Source: Clostridium drakei
Lineage (GTDB): Bacteria > Bacillota > Clostridia > Clostridiales > Clostridiaceae
Assembly (NCBI RefSeq): GCF_000633595.2
Contig: NZ_JIBU02000012.1
Span: 189,574-253,573 of the forward strand
Direction of reading: 5' to 3'
Length of the DNA stretch: 64,000 nucleotides
Below are positions 26,010-34,314 of the stretch, in pieces. The number at the start of each line of letters is the position of its first letter. Within the stretch, counting starts at the first letter, position 1. A model generated the notes under the pieces. That model worked only from the letters and a program-made list of their open reading frames with translations. It searched no databases and was not told the DNA's origin. Both the position numbers and the translations under genes were made by a program.

Positions 26010-26053
26010 AAGAGTTTATGTGCTGTATTTAAATAACACATAAACTCTTTTTC
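26010..26053 (+). terminator. Terminator following the structured RNA element
   Basis: AAGAGTTTATGTG pairs with CACATAAACTCTT, followed by TTTC. It would end a transcript coming from the RNA element. Confidence 0.8.
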
Positions 26054-26240
26054 ATGTTTATAAACTCTAATATTTTATATTATTTCAATAAATAACCAAC
26101 ACTATGTAGGGATTATTCATTTAAATACATTATGTAAAAATATTGAGTTTATGGAGTAAATATTTAATTGACAAGAAAATGCCAGCATGATAGGATGTAC
26201 ATCTAGTTAGAAATAAAGTAGTACAATCGTCACTATACAT

Positions 26241-26277
26241 AAAATCACTAAGTGTTTATTGCTTCTTAGTGATTTTT
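26241..26277 (+). terminator. Hairpin terminator in the leader of the GH18 gene
   Basis: AAAATCACTAAG pairs with CTTAGTGATTTTT, just 28 bases before the GGGAGG ribosome site of the next gene. It could be an attenuator, or a terminator placed before a promoter that I cannot identify. Confidence 0.65.
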
Positions 26278-26318
26278 ATTTATATAAATATATATATAAA
26301 CCTTGGGAGGATAACACT

Positions 26319-27377
26319 ATGGTTAATAAAAAAAGATTATTGCAAATTTTTTTAGTGGGAATTTTTATAATTTTTGTTACAACTACAATTTTTTTTAAAT
26401 ATAACAAAGAAGAAAGTTCGGCAAAGATACCGAAGAATAAAAGTAAAACAGTGCTTGCGTTTACAACTTATTACTACCCTGATGATAAAGCTTCTTATAA
26501 TAAAATGATACAAAATGTTAGCTCCATAAGTAGTATAGCAACAAATACTTATACCGTAGATATTAAAGGAAATTTATCTGGTACTGTTCCTAAACAACAA
26601 ATAGAATATGCTAACTCTAATAAAATTGAAACTTTAGCTATGATAACAAATAATTTTAATGGCAGTATAGTTAAATCATTACTTGAAAGTTCGACTAATA
26701 GAAGTTTGCTTATAAATAACATTTTAAATACATTAAAGGCAAATAATTATAAAGGAGTAAATATAGATTTTGAAAATGTTTATTATTATGATAGAAATTA
26801 TTATACAAGCTTTTTAAAGGAATTATATACACAACTTAATTCTAAAGGTTTTATTGTTACGGCTTCAGTGCCAGCAAAAACTGAAGATAATGTTAAAGCT
26901 GCCTGGAGTGGTGCATACGATTATAAAGAAATAGCAAAATATACAGATCAAGTTATAATAATGGCTTATGATGAGCACTCCCCAGATGGAGCGCCTGGAC
27001 CTGTGGCTTCTATTGGTTGGGTAAAAAATACTATTAAGTATGCCACATCCCAAATGTCGGCTTCTAAAATAGTTTTAGGGGTGGCAAGTTATGGGTATGA
27101 TTGGTCTAAAAATGGTGTAAAAGCTCATGGTATTGATGCGATATCTAAGTTAGCTGAAGCTTGTAATTCAAATATAGAATGGAGCGATGCTTATAAAAGT
27201 CCATTTTTTAAGTATAAAGATAAGTTGGGAGTTAATCATACTGTATGGTTTGAAAATAGTACAAGCCTTTCTTACAAATTAGATGTTGTTAACGATAATA
27301 ATTTATCCGGAATAGCCATATGGAGACTTGGGCTTGAAAATGAAGCTTATTGGTCTACTATTAAAGCTAAATTATGA
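26319..27377 (+). CDS. Membrane-anchored GH18-type glycosyl hydrolase (spore cortex/cell wall type)
   Basis: The 352-residue protein has an N-terminal hydrophobic anchor (about residues 8-25) and a glycoside hydrolase family 18 barrel. The active-site strand reads GVNIDFENV: the catalytic Glu and the preceding Asp are present, while the earlier Asp of the DxxDxDxE consensus is replaced (Lys and Asn), as in SleL/YaaH-like proteins that act on muramic-lactam cortex or wall glycans. QVIIMAYDEHSPDGAPGP and ASYGYDW are typical of that group. No LysM domain is seen, unlike SleL. The ATG at 26319, eight bases after GGGAGG, is preferred to the ATG at 26259, which lies in the terminator hairpin. Confidence 0.85.
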   Translation: MVNKKRLLQIFLVGIFIIFVTTTIFFKYNKEESSAKIPKNKSKTVLAFTTYYYPDDKASYNKMIQNVSSISSIATNTYTVDIKGNLSGTVPKQQIEYANSNKIETLAMITNNFNGSIVKSLLESSTNRSLLINNILNTLKANNYKGVNIDFENVYYYDRNYYTSFLKELYTQLNSKGFIVTASVPAKTEDNVKAAWSGAYDYKEIAKYTDQVIIMAYDEHSPDGAPGPVASIGWVKNTIKYATSQMSASKIVLGVASYGYDWSKNGVKAHGIDAISKLAEACNSNIEWSDAYKSPFFKYKDKLGVNHTVWFENSTSLSYKLDVVNDNNLSGIAIWRLGLENEAYWSTIKAKL

Positions 27378-27704
27378 TACAGGAATTAATTGTTGAAACT
27401 ATTCTTAATATTTTTTAAATACTGCGAATTTTTAACTTTTATGTCTTTTAATATTAATGGAATGTTTTCTGCCTTTCTTTGAATTTACTATGTATCAATG
27501 TTGCAGTGTGAAAATATAATGAAACTAAAAAAGGACTTAAATATAGTGCTTTGAAAATTACTAAAAACAAAAAATAAATAAATTTTATTTATAAATTCAA
27601 TTTACTGAATTTACTCTACAATATTTTCTTTAATGTTTTCCTAAAGTATTGTATAATTATAACAAGGTTAAGTAATATAATGTAAATTAAAAGGAGATTT
27701 TGCC
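27378..27704 (+). promoter_or_regulatory. Intergenic region with a weak promoter for the TauE/SafE gene
   Basis: The 327-base gap holds no ORF and no clear terminator. TATAAT (27652-27657) with a weak TTTAAT (27629-27634) 17 bases upstream is a possible promoter. Confidence 0.4.
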
Positions 27705-28580
27705 ATGATTATTAATATTATTTCAGGAATTCTTATGGCCTTTACCTTGTTTTTTGTATTTGTTTTTTTTCAGGATTATGTGAAAACAAAAAAAGAAGGA
27801 AGACTTGAGGAAGGGGGTAACTTTTTAGTTTATGGAATAGTGGGTTTAATAGCAAATTTCTTTGATACACTGGGAATAGGAAGTTTTGCACCTACCACTG
27901 CAGTTTATAAATTTTTAAAACTTGTGGATGACAGAATAATTCCAGGTACTTTGAATGTTGCAAATTGTGTTCCTGTGGTTACAGAAGCGCTTATATTCAT
28001 GACTGTTATTAAAGTCGATATAACTACATTGGTCACAATGATTTTGGCAGCTACTGCAGGATCGTATTTTGGAGCAGGAATAGTGTCCAAGCTACCGAAA
28101 AAAAAGGTTCAGATTGGAATGGGAATAGCTCTTCTGATTGTTGCGTTTGTAATGCTGTCAGGATTGCTAAATATAATGCCTGTAGGAGGTACATCAACAT
28201 CACTTACAGGAGTTAAGCTAATAGTAGGTCTTATAGGTAACTTTATGCTTGGAGCTTTAATGTGTATAGGAATAGGGAATTATGCACCATGTATGGCTTT
28301 GGTTTTTGCGCTAGGAATGTCTCCTAAGGTAGCGTTTCCTATAATGATGGGTTCATGTGCATTTCTCGAGCCTGTAGCCGCTATAAAGTTTATTAGAGAA
28401 GGAGCTTATCATAGAAAAGTATCTTTAGCCACAAATCTTTTTGGTATTATAGGTGTTCTAATTGCTGCTTATATTGTTAAGGAACTACCACTTACTATGT
28501 TAAAATGGGTAGTAGTGATTGTAATTGTATTTACGTCTATCATTATGTTTAGATCTGCAATGAAAAAGAAGGTTGAATAA
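27705..28580 (+). CDS. TauE/SafE-family membrane permease
   Basis: The 291-residue membrane protein has eight or nine hydrophobic helices and two internal repeats with the family pattern (VYGIVGLIANFFDTLGIGSFAP in the first half, IVGLIGNFMLGALMCIGIGNYAP in the second). The TauE/SafE family exports or takes up small sulfur-containing or organic anions such as sulfite and sulfoacetate; the substrate here is unknown. AAAAGGAG precedes the ATG. The stop codon is part of the stem of a bidirectional terminator shared with the convergent VTT-domain gene. Confidence 0.83.
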   Translation: MIINIISGILMAFTLFFVFVFFQDYVKTKKEGRLEEGGNFLVYGIVGLIANFFDTLGIGSFAPTTAVYKFLKLVDDRIIPGTLNVANCVPVVTEALIFMTVIKVDITTLVTMILAATAGSYFGAGIVSKLPKKKVQIGMGIALLIVAFVMLSGLLNIMPVGGTSTSLTGVKLIVGLIGNFMLGALMCIGIGNYAPCMALVFALGMSPKVAFPIMMGSCAFLEPVAAIKFIREGAYHRKVSLATNLFGIIGVLIAAYIVKELPLTMLKWVVVIVIVFTSIIMFRSAMKKKVE

Positions 28581-28591
28581 ACCTTCTTTTT
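28563..28591. terminator. Bidirectional terminator overlapping two stop codons
   Basis: AAAAAGAAGGTT pairs with AACCTTCTTTTT. The stem includes the last codons of both convergent genes. Confidence 0.85.
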
Positions 28592-29231
28592 AAACTAATT
28601 TTTCATTTCTTTGTTCTTTATTCCATAAGTAAATAGAATACATACTTATTAAAACTATAATAGTTGAAATTATTATTGTATTGTTAGCTGATGATATAAT
28701 ACTATCTCCAAGGAAGCTATAAAGTATCATCATTGGTATATTAGCAGTTATTATTGTTAAAATGAATTTTCTATAATTTAATCCTGTGGAGCTAGCTAAG
28801 AAACAAGCTGCATCTGAAGGAGCTATTGGACATAAAATACCTATAGCTAATATTTTGGTATTGTTTCTAAGTAATAATCCGTAAAATTTAGGATATTTGT
28901 TTGCAAGATAATTCTGAATACCCGAACTAACTAAAATTTTTGAAGCTATGTAAACAATAGTTCCGCTTAGTATAACTGAAATAAGAGTAAAAGCAAAACC
29001 TTGGGTAGGAGTAAATATCATTCCTCCTAAAATCATAAATATTGCACTAGGAATTAATGCTGCTATTCTTAATGAAGATAAAGCAATGAATATTAGTGCT
29101 TTATAATTGCCACAGTTGCTAAAGAATTTATTTAAATTATCTAAATTTCCACTCAATAAATTTAATTTAAATATTGTATATATTAAAGCCATCCAAATAG
29201 CTATTATTAAAAATCTACTTATTCTTTTCAT
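28590..29231 (-). CDS. TVP38/TMEM64 (VTT-domain) membrane protein
   Basis: The 213-residue integral membrane protein has five to six helices and the central VTT (SNARE-associated) domain: AALIPSAIFMILGGMIFTP and GIQNYLANKYPKFYGLL, followed by LCPIAPSDAACFLASSTGL. Relatives are DedA-like proteins; some flip lipids such as undecaprenyl phosphate or phosphatidylserine. The exact substrate is unknown here. GAGAGGATC precedes the ATG. Single gene. Confidence 0.85.
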   Translation of the reverse strand: MKRISRFLIIAIWMALIYTIFKLNLLSGNLDNLNKFFSNCGNYKALIFIALSSLRIAALIPSAIFMILGGMIFTPTQGFAFTLISVILSGTIVYIASKILVSSGIQNYLANKYPKFYGLLLRNNTKILAIGILCPIAPSDAACFLASSTGLNYRKFILTIITANIPMMILYSFLGDSIISSANNTIIISTIIVLISMYSIYLWNKEQRNEKLV

Positions 29232-29425
29232 ATAAAGATCCTCTCATTTCTATTTTTTTATTAAAACATTCTAACTAAATATTCTTCCTTTAGTATAAAA
29301 GAAAATTATTACAGTTTTGTTACAGTACAATGACAATATTTTATATTTTCAAAACGTTATTTAGCTTTACCCAAAAATATAGCTTGAGCATAACAAAGAA
29401 TTTTCTTTAATTGTTAATAAAAAAT

Positions 29426-29471
29426 TACCCTGTAGGATAGTACAGTTTTTATATATCTATCTTGCAGGGTA
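29426..29471 (-). terminator. Terminator of asnB (minus strand)
   Basis: TACCCTGTAGGATAG pairs with CTATCTTGCAGGGTA; on the minus strand it runs into ATTTTTTATT. Confidence 0.85.
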
Positions 29472-29490
29472 CAGTTTAATATTTTAGTAA

Positions 29491-31332
29491 TTAAAGTTCT
29501 AACCTAATTCTATATTCTTTAAGCCAGGTGTTGATTTGTATTAAATAAGCTAATAACTGAGGTCCTCTCATAAGCTGTCCAAACCAAGGAGCTTTGAAAG
29601 AGGCACCACCAGTTTCTATTAAAGTTGATACTGCTTGTTTGTCTATTAAAGGAATAATTGGAGAAGATTTATCTTTTAATATATCAGACATCCATTGTTG
29701 AACTATTTTAGTATACATAGGATTATGAGTTTTTGGATAAGGACTCTTTTTTCTATAGATTATATCATCTGGTAAAATTCCCTTTAAGGCTTTTCTTAAA
29801 ATACCTTTTTCTCGATCTTTGTAGAATTTTATATGAGATGGTATATTGAATGCATATTCTACTAATCTATAGTCAGCAAATGGAACCCTTACCTCTAAAC
29901 TATTTGACATACTCATTCTATCTTTTCTGTTTAAAAGTGTAATCATAAACCATTTAATGTTTAAATAGAATAATTCACGCATACGGCGATCTAGCTTTGA
30001 TTCTCCATCTAAATAAGGAACTTTCTTCAAAGAACTTTTATATTGATTATCTAAATAGCCTTCTAAATCTAATGATTTTAAATCTTCAGATAATATTTCC
30101 TTTCTAGCACCTACAGACTTGGACCAAGGAAAAGTATTGGCATTAATGTCTTCAGATCTTCTGAACCAAGGATATCCACCAAAAATTTCATCTGCACACT
30201 CACCAGATACTGCTACTGTAGCATGTTTTCTTATTTCTTTACAGAAGAGATATAGAGAAGAATCAATGTCGGCCATTCCAGGTAAGTCATAAGCTTTCAC
30301 TGAATCTACTAAAGCTGAAGCTAGATCTTCACTATTATTAACTACAACGTGATGATTACTTTTTATATATTTTGAAGTTCTTTGAGCCCATACTTTATCA
30401 GAAGTTGGTTCAAATTCGTTAGCTTCAAAATATAAGTCATCATCTTCATAATCTATAGCGTAAGTGTTTAATATATTACCTTGCTTTTGAAATTCTTTTG
30501 AGGCTATGGCGGATATGGCACTTGAGTCTAAACCACCTGAGAGAAAAGTGCAGACAGGCACATCAGCTGTCAATTGACGCGTTATAGCATCCACTAAAAG
30601 ACTTCTTAAATGGTAAGCTGTAGCTTCTTCATCTTCTTTATGCTCAGAACACTGTAGTTTCCAATATTCTTCAAGTTTTAGACCATATTTATCATACATT
30701 AAACAGTAAGCTGGTGGCACTTCCTGTATATCTTTAAAAACTCCACTGCCTAAGGCTCGAGCTGGTCCTAGTGCAAAGACTTCTGTTAAACCTTCTCTAG
30801 TTAATATAGGTTCTACCATTGGATGAGCAAGAAGAGTTTTAATTTCAGAGCCAAATATTAGAGAATTATCTTTTACAGTATAAAACAAAGGTTTAACACC
30901 TAAAGGATCTCTTGCAAGGAAAATACTTTCATTAGCTTCATCTAATATAGCGAATGCAAATATACCATTTATCTTTTTTACACAATCCATACCCCAATGA
31001 ATATAAGAAACTAATAATACTTCTGTATCAGAATAAGAATCAAACTTATATCCCTCACTTAAAAGAATTTTTCTAAGATCTTCAGTATTGTAAAGTTCTC
31101 CATTATATACGATTATATATTTATTACCATTTATGACTTTAGCCATTGGCTGAGAACCGCCACTAGGATCTACCACCACAAGTCTTCTGTGACCTAGTAG
31201 GGTATTTGTTGATATATAATAGCCTTCATCATCTGGTCCTCTTTTTTTTAATGTACGAGTCATATTTTTAATAATTTCCGTTTCTTTTGAAATATTTTTT
31301 TGAAAGTTTACCCAGCCTGCAATTCCGCACAT
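29491..31332 (-). CDS. asnB: Asparagine synthetase B, glutamine-hydrolysing
   Basis: The 613-residue enzyme makes asparagine from aspartate, glutamine and ATP. The N-terminal class II glutaminase starts with MCGIAGW (Cys2 is the nucleophile), followed by RRGPDDEG and YNGELYN-type motifs. The synthetase half has the PP-loop TFLSGGLDSSAI and SGECADEIFGGYPW. The length is that of the B. subtilis AsnB/YisO class. A GGAGG-type ribosome site precedes the ATG. No T-box or other leader RNA is seen in the 200 bases upstream, which hold only the terminator of the next gene. Confidence 0.95.
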   Translation of the reverse strand: MCGIAGWVNFQKNISKETEIIKNMTRTLKKRGPDDEGYYISTNTLLGHRRLVVVDPSGGSQPMAKVINGNKYIIVYNGELYNTEDLRKILLSEGYKFDSYSDTEVLLVSYIHWGMDCVKKINGIFAFAILDEANESIFLARDPLGVKPLFYTVKDNSLIFGSEIKTLLAHPMVEPILTREGLTEVFALGPARALGSGVFKDIQEVPPAYCLMYDKYGLKLEEYWKLQCSEHKEDEEATAYHLRSLLVDAITRQLTADVPVCTFLSGGLDSSAISAIASKEFQKQGNILNTYAIDYEDDDLYFEANEFEPTSDKVWAQRTSKYIKSNHHVVVNNSEDLASALVDSVKAYDLPGMADIDSSLYLFCKEIRKHATVAVSGECADEIFGGYPWFRRSEDINANTFPWSKSVGARKEILSEDLKSLDLEGYLDNQYKSSLKKVPYLDGESKLDRRMRELFYLNIKWFMITLLNRKDRMSMSNSLEVRVPFADYRLVEYAFNIPSHIKFYKDREKGILRKALKGILPDDIIYRKKSPYPKTHNPMYTKIVQQWMSDILKDKSSPIIPLIDKQAVSTLIETGGASFKAPWFGQLMRGPQLLAYLIQINTWLKEYRIRLEL

Positions 31333-31441
31333 TTCATTTTCCTCCTAAAATAATAAATTATAAAACTGTATGATTATAATTTATGAATTTGCAATATTAT
31401 GTGTTACAAAGTTCAATGCAATATAAAGGGTAAAAAGAAAA

Positions 31442-31473
31442 TAAAAAATCTGTTAATGACTACCATTAACAGA
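31442..31473 (-). terminator. Terminator of the DUF4153-like gene (minus strand)
   Basis: TCTGTTAATG (31449-31458) pairs with CATTAACAGA (31464-31473), followed on the minus strand by TTTTTTATTTTC. Confidence 0.85.
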
Positions 31474-31532
31474 CTTAAATGTACAAAAGATAGTGATTTA
31501 AAAATTTGAAATTAAATAAAATATTATAAAAT

Positions 31533-33269
31533 TTATTTAATTTTAACAAGCATATAAAAATTAATTTGTTTGGAATTAGTTTCATTGCTTGAATCATTTC
31601 TGTTGCCAGATATATTTAAAAATATAAATTTAACTTTAACTTTTTCATTTTCTTCAGTTAATGTCATTTCATCAGATGATAATGTATTTTCTTTTGAAAT
31701 CATACCATATTTATCAATGAGATTTTTTGTGAAAGAGCTTAAATTTTTAGTGTAAATATCATTGCCTTTATAAACTATATTTATAACAGAGGTTTCATGG
31801 TTATAAGAGGCACTTAAAGGAGAAACAGAAGCAGTTTTGCCACTTTCGAGAGTCCTCATATCAAAGAGATAATCATATCCAGTTATATCAATATTTTTTT
31901 CTGATTGATTTCTTATGAAATTAAAGTATTCCATGTAAGAATTATAATTTTGAGAAACAAAAGAAAATCCAAATAAATTATTCATATCTTTTAATTTAAA
32001 GCCTTTAGGAATATATTTAACTTCTTCAAGGGTATGATTTTTGTTAAAATATTCAAGTATGCTGCTAATTTCAGATTTATCTTTTTTAGAAATATCAGGG
32101 GAACTTTGAATTTTTCCATTTTTGATCATATTATCTTTTAGAAGAATTTTTTCAAGTCTATTGTTTTGACTGATTTTTGAAATAGAGTAACTACTTAAAG
32201 GCCCAAATACTGAAATTAAAGCTACTATAGAAAGAGTAAAAGGAATTAATATGTTTCTAATTTTTTTAATAAATGATAAATACAGCATTATAAAAAATAA
32301 CCAAATACCTAATATAAGAACAAAATATCTTCTTTCTGTTACACCGTAGGCATTCAGACGTATAGCTATGGATATAAACATCATTACAATAAGAGGTAAA
32401 ATTATTTTAGGAAAGATTTTAAAAAAGTTGTTTTGCCAGGAACTGTGATTTTTTATAGGGGTAATAAAGAATAAAACTATTGTAACGATAACTGAATACC
32501 ATAAAACCAAATGTGAAACTAAACCAACAGGCCATTGTTTTGTTATTATTATTTTACCAAAGTATATATACAATATTATTGTATATACAGCTATAAGAGG
32601 CATTACAATATATAAAAGCAATATTCTTAAAAGTTTTGGATAAGATTTTACGGATATTGCTTCTTGTTTAAATGGTATTCCTGAAAGAAAGTATAATAAT
32701 GAAAATATAAAGACTACAAATAACCATGTATAATAATAAATTTTTCCTAAGATTTTTATACCAAGCAATTTATCTATTGTAAATAGAATTGCAGAAAGTC
32801 CCAAATACAATACAATTGAGTAGATTATAGTGATGAAAAATCCTGTAAATATGGTTATAACATACATTTCAAATTGTTCTTTTTTAAAAAAATAGGGAAT
32901 GAATAGAAAAGCTAAATATAGTACAAGGCTTACACCAATATATCTTGTAACAGGAACCATATCCATAGTTTTTAAAAATAAAAAATAATAAGCAATTAAC
33001 AATATAATCCCGCATAAGTAGGCTAAAGCGAGCTTAAATATACTTTTTTCATTTGTTTTTTCAAAGGAAAGTTTTATGCAAAGTGAAATTGGGATTCCTA
33101 GTGCCAATGCCATAGCAACTCTAGCCAGAGTATTTTCTTTTGGAGTAGTTTCAGATATTACTATAAGTGTTAAGAAAACAGAAAATGAGAACATTATTGT
33201 TAAAGGAAACCTCTTAAGGCTTAAATACAGACCAGCTAAAATGTTTTTTGCATATCCCATAAATTTCAT
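31533..33269 (-). CDS. Multi-pass membrane protein, DUF4153-like
   Basis: The 578-residue protein has about 11-12 hydrophobic helices over residues 15-370, many with aromatic residues, then a hydrophilic C-terminal domain of about 200 residues. The layout and the segment FKQEAISVKSYPKLLRILLLYIVMPLI-like (about residues 200-225) match proteins annotated with DUF4153. The C-terminal part likely faces outside and has no known motif. Function is unknown. AAGGAGATGAT precedes the ATG. It is a separate unit with a terminator after it and a palindrome upstream. Confidence 0.65.
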   Translation of the reverse strand: MKFMGYAKNILAGLYLSLKRFPLTIMFSFSVFLTLIVISETTPKENTLARVAMALALGIPISLCIKLSFEKTNEKSIFKLALAYLCGIILLIAYYFLFLKTMDMVPVTRYIGVSLVLYLAFLFIPYFFKKEQFEMYVITIFTGFFITIIYSIVLYLGLSAILFTIDKLLGIKILGKIYYYTWLFVVFIFSLLYFLSGIPFKQEAISVKSYPKLLRILLLYIVMPLIAVYTIILYIYFGKIIITKQWPVGLVSHLVLWYSVIVTIVLFFITPIKNHSSWQNNFFKIFPKIILPLIVMMFISIAIRLNAYGVTERRYFVLILGIWLFFIMLYLSFIKKIRNILIPFTLSIVALISVFGPLSSYSISKISQNNRLEKILLKDNMIKNGKIQSSPDISKKDKSEISSILEYFNKNHTLEEVKYIPKGFKLKDMNNLFGFSFVSQNYNSYMEYFNFIRNQSEKNIDITGYDYLFDMRTLESGKTASVSPLSASYNHETSVINIVYKGNDIYTKNLSSFTKNLIDKYGMISKENTLSSDEMTLTEENEKVKVKFIFLNISGNRNDSSNETNSKQINFYMLVKIK

Positions 33270-33332
33270 AATATCATCTCCTTGTTATAATAATTTTGAT
33301 TAACTATTATTTTATATTATAACTGATATTAA

Positions 33333-33370
33333 TAGAATTAGGATAATATTTAAATATTATCCTAATTCTA
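33333..33370. terminator. Near-perfect palindrome after the YczE-like gene
   Basis: TAGAATTAGGATAATATTTA overlaps its own complement arm to 33370, giving a long hairpin, without a strong T run. It lies directly after the stop of the minus-strand gene at 33379. Confidence 0.6.
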
Positions 33371-33378
33371 AATTAAAT

Positions 33379-34071
33379 TTAAGTTAAATTTTTATTAGTA
33401 GTAAAAAATTTATACATTTTAATCAAATCCATATGATTGGTAGTCTTGGAGTCATATTTTCCAATTTTAAAAGCAGTGTCTACAGAAAATCCTACTAGGA
33501 ATGCCATAATTAGTGTTCCAACACCTACAGGCCCACCTAAAAAGTATCCTATAATAAGCACCGATATTTCAATAAATCCTCTTATTACCCAAATTGGCTT
33601 GTTTAATTTTTTTACCAGTCCTTCCATTAATCCGTCTCTTGGACCAGCTCCAAGCTCAACTCTTAAGTAGAAAAATGATCCAAAGCCTGTAAGAATTATT
33701 GCAAATAAAAGCATAAGGAATCTTTGAAGCATACTATTTGGAGTCCTTATAATTCCTAATTTATCAATGAAATCAATAAATATACCTATAAAGTACATAT
33801 TAAAAAGACTTCCTATGCCAGGAACTATACCTAGAAAGCATGAAATTAATATTATAATAAGTCCAACAATTTGAGAAATTTCACCAAGAGTAAGGTGAGT
33901 ATTATAAACAATTCCCATATGAAGCACATCCCAAGGTGCTACTCCTAAATTGGAATATATTGTTTCTAATGTAGCTATAGAAAAAAGTATAAATCCTAAA
34001 AATAAAGAAGGCATTTTTAAAAGTAATTGTATCCATTTATTATGACTTTTAACTTTCAAATTAAACTCCAT
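33379..34071 (-). CDS. YczE/YitT-type integral membrane protein
   Basis: The 230-residue protein has five predicted helices and the family's recurrent patterns: LGVAPWDVLHMGI and LGAGPRDGLMEGLV, the two repeated glycine-proline loops, and IRGFIEISVLIIGYFLGGPVGVGT. The family (B. subtilis YczE and relatives) has no established biochemical role; YczE affects bacillaene or surfactin-related secondary metabolism in B. subtilis. AAAGGAG precedes the ATG. Single gene. Confidence 0.82.
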   Translation of the reverse strand: MEFNLKVKSHNKWIQLLLKMPSLFLGFILFSIATLETIYSNLGVAPWDVLHMGIVYNTHLTLGEISQIVGLIIILISCFLGIVPGIGSLFNMYFIGIFIDFIDKLGIIRTPNSMLQRFLMLLFAIILTGFGSFFYLRVELGAGPRDGLMEGLVKKLNKPIWVIRGFIEISVLIIGYFLGGPVGVGTLIMAFLVGFSVDTAFKIGKYDSKTTNHMDLIKMYKFFTTNKNLT

Positions 34072-34314
34072 TTTAAATTAAACTCCTTTTTATCATATTA
34101 ACTAAAGTTTACTAATATTTTTATTATACTCTAAGAAATTGTACATGTTAGTTATTCTTTTTTATATTTAAGTTGATGTAAACCATTATAAAGTGAATAA
34201 GGTAATAATATAGAGTAAAAAGCTTGTTAATGCTATAATTAAAGTAAAAAATGGTAAAACTAATTATGAAGTTTCCTAAGTACTAAAAATTATAGAAAAG
34301 GAGCAAAATTTTAT

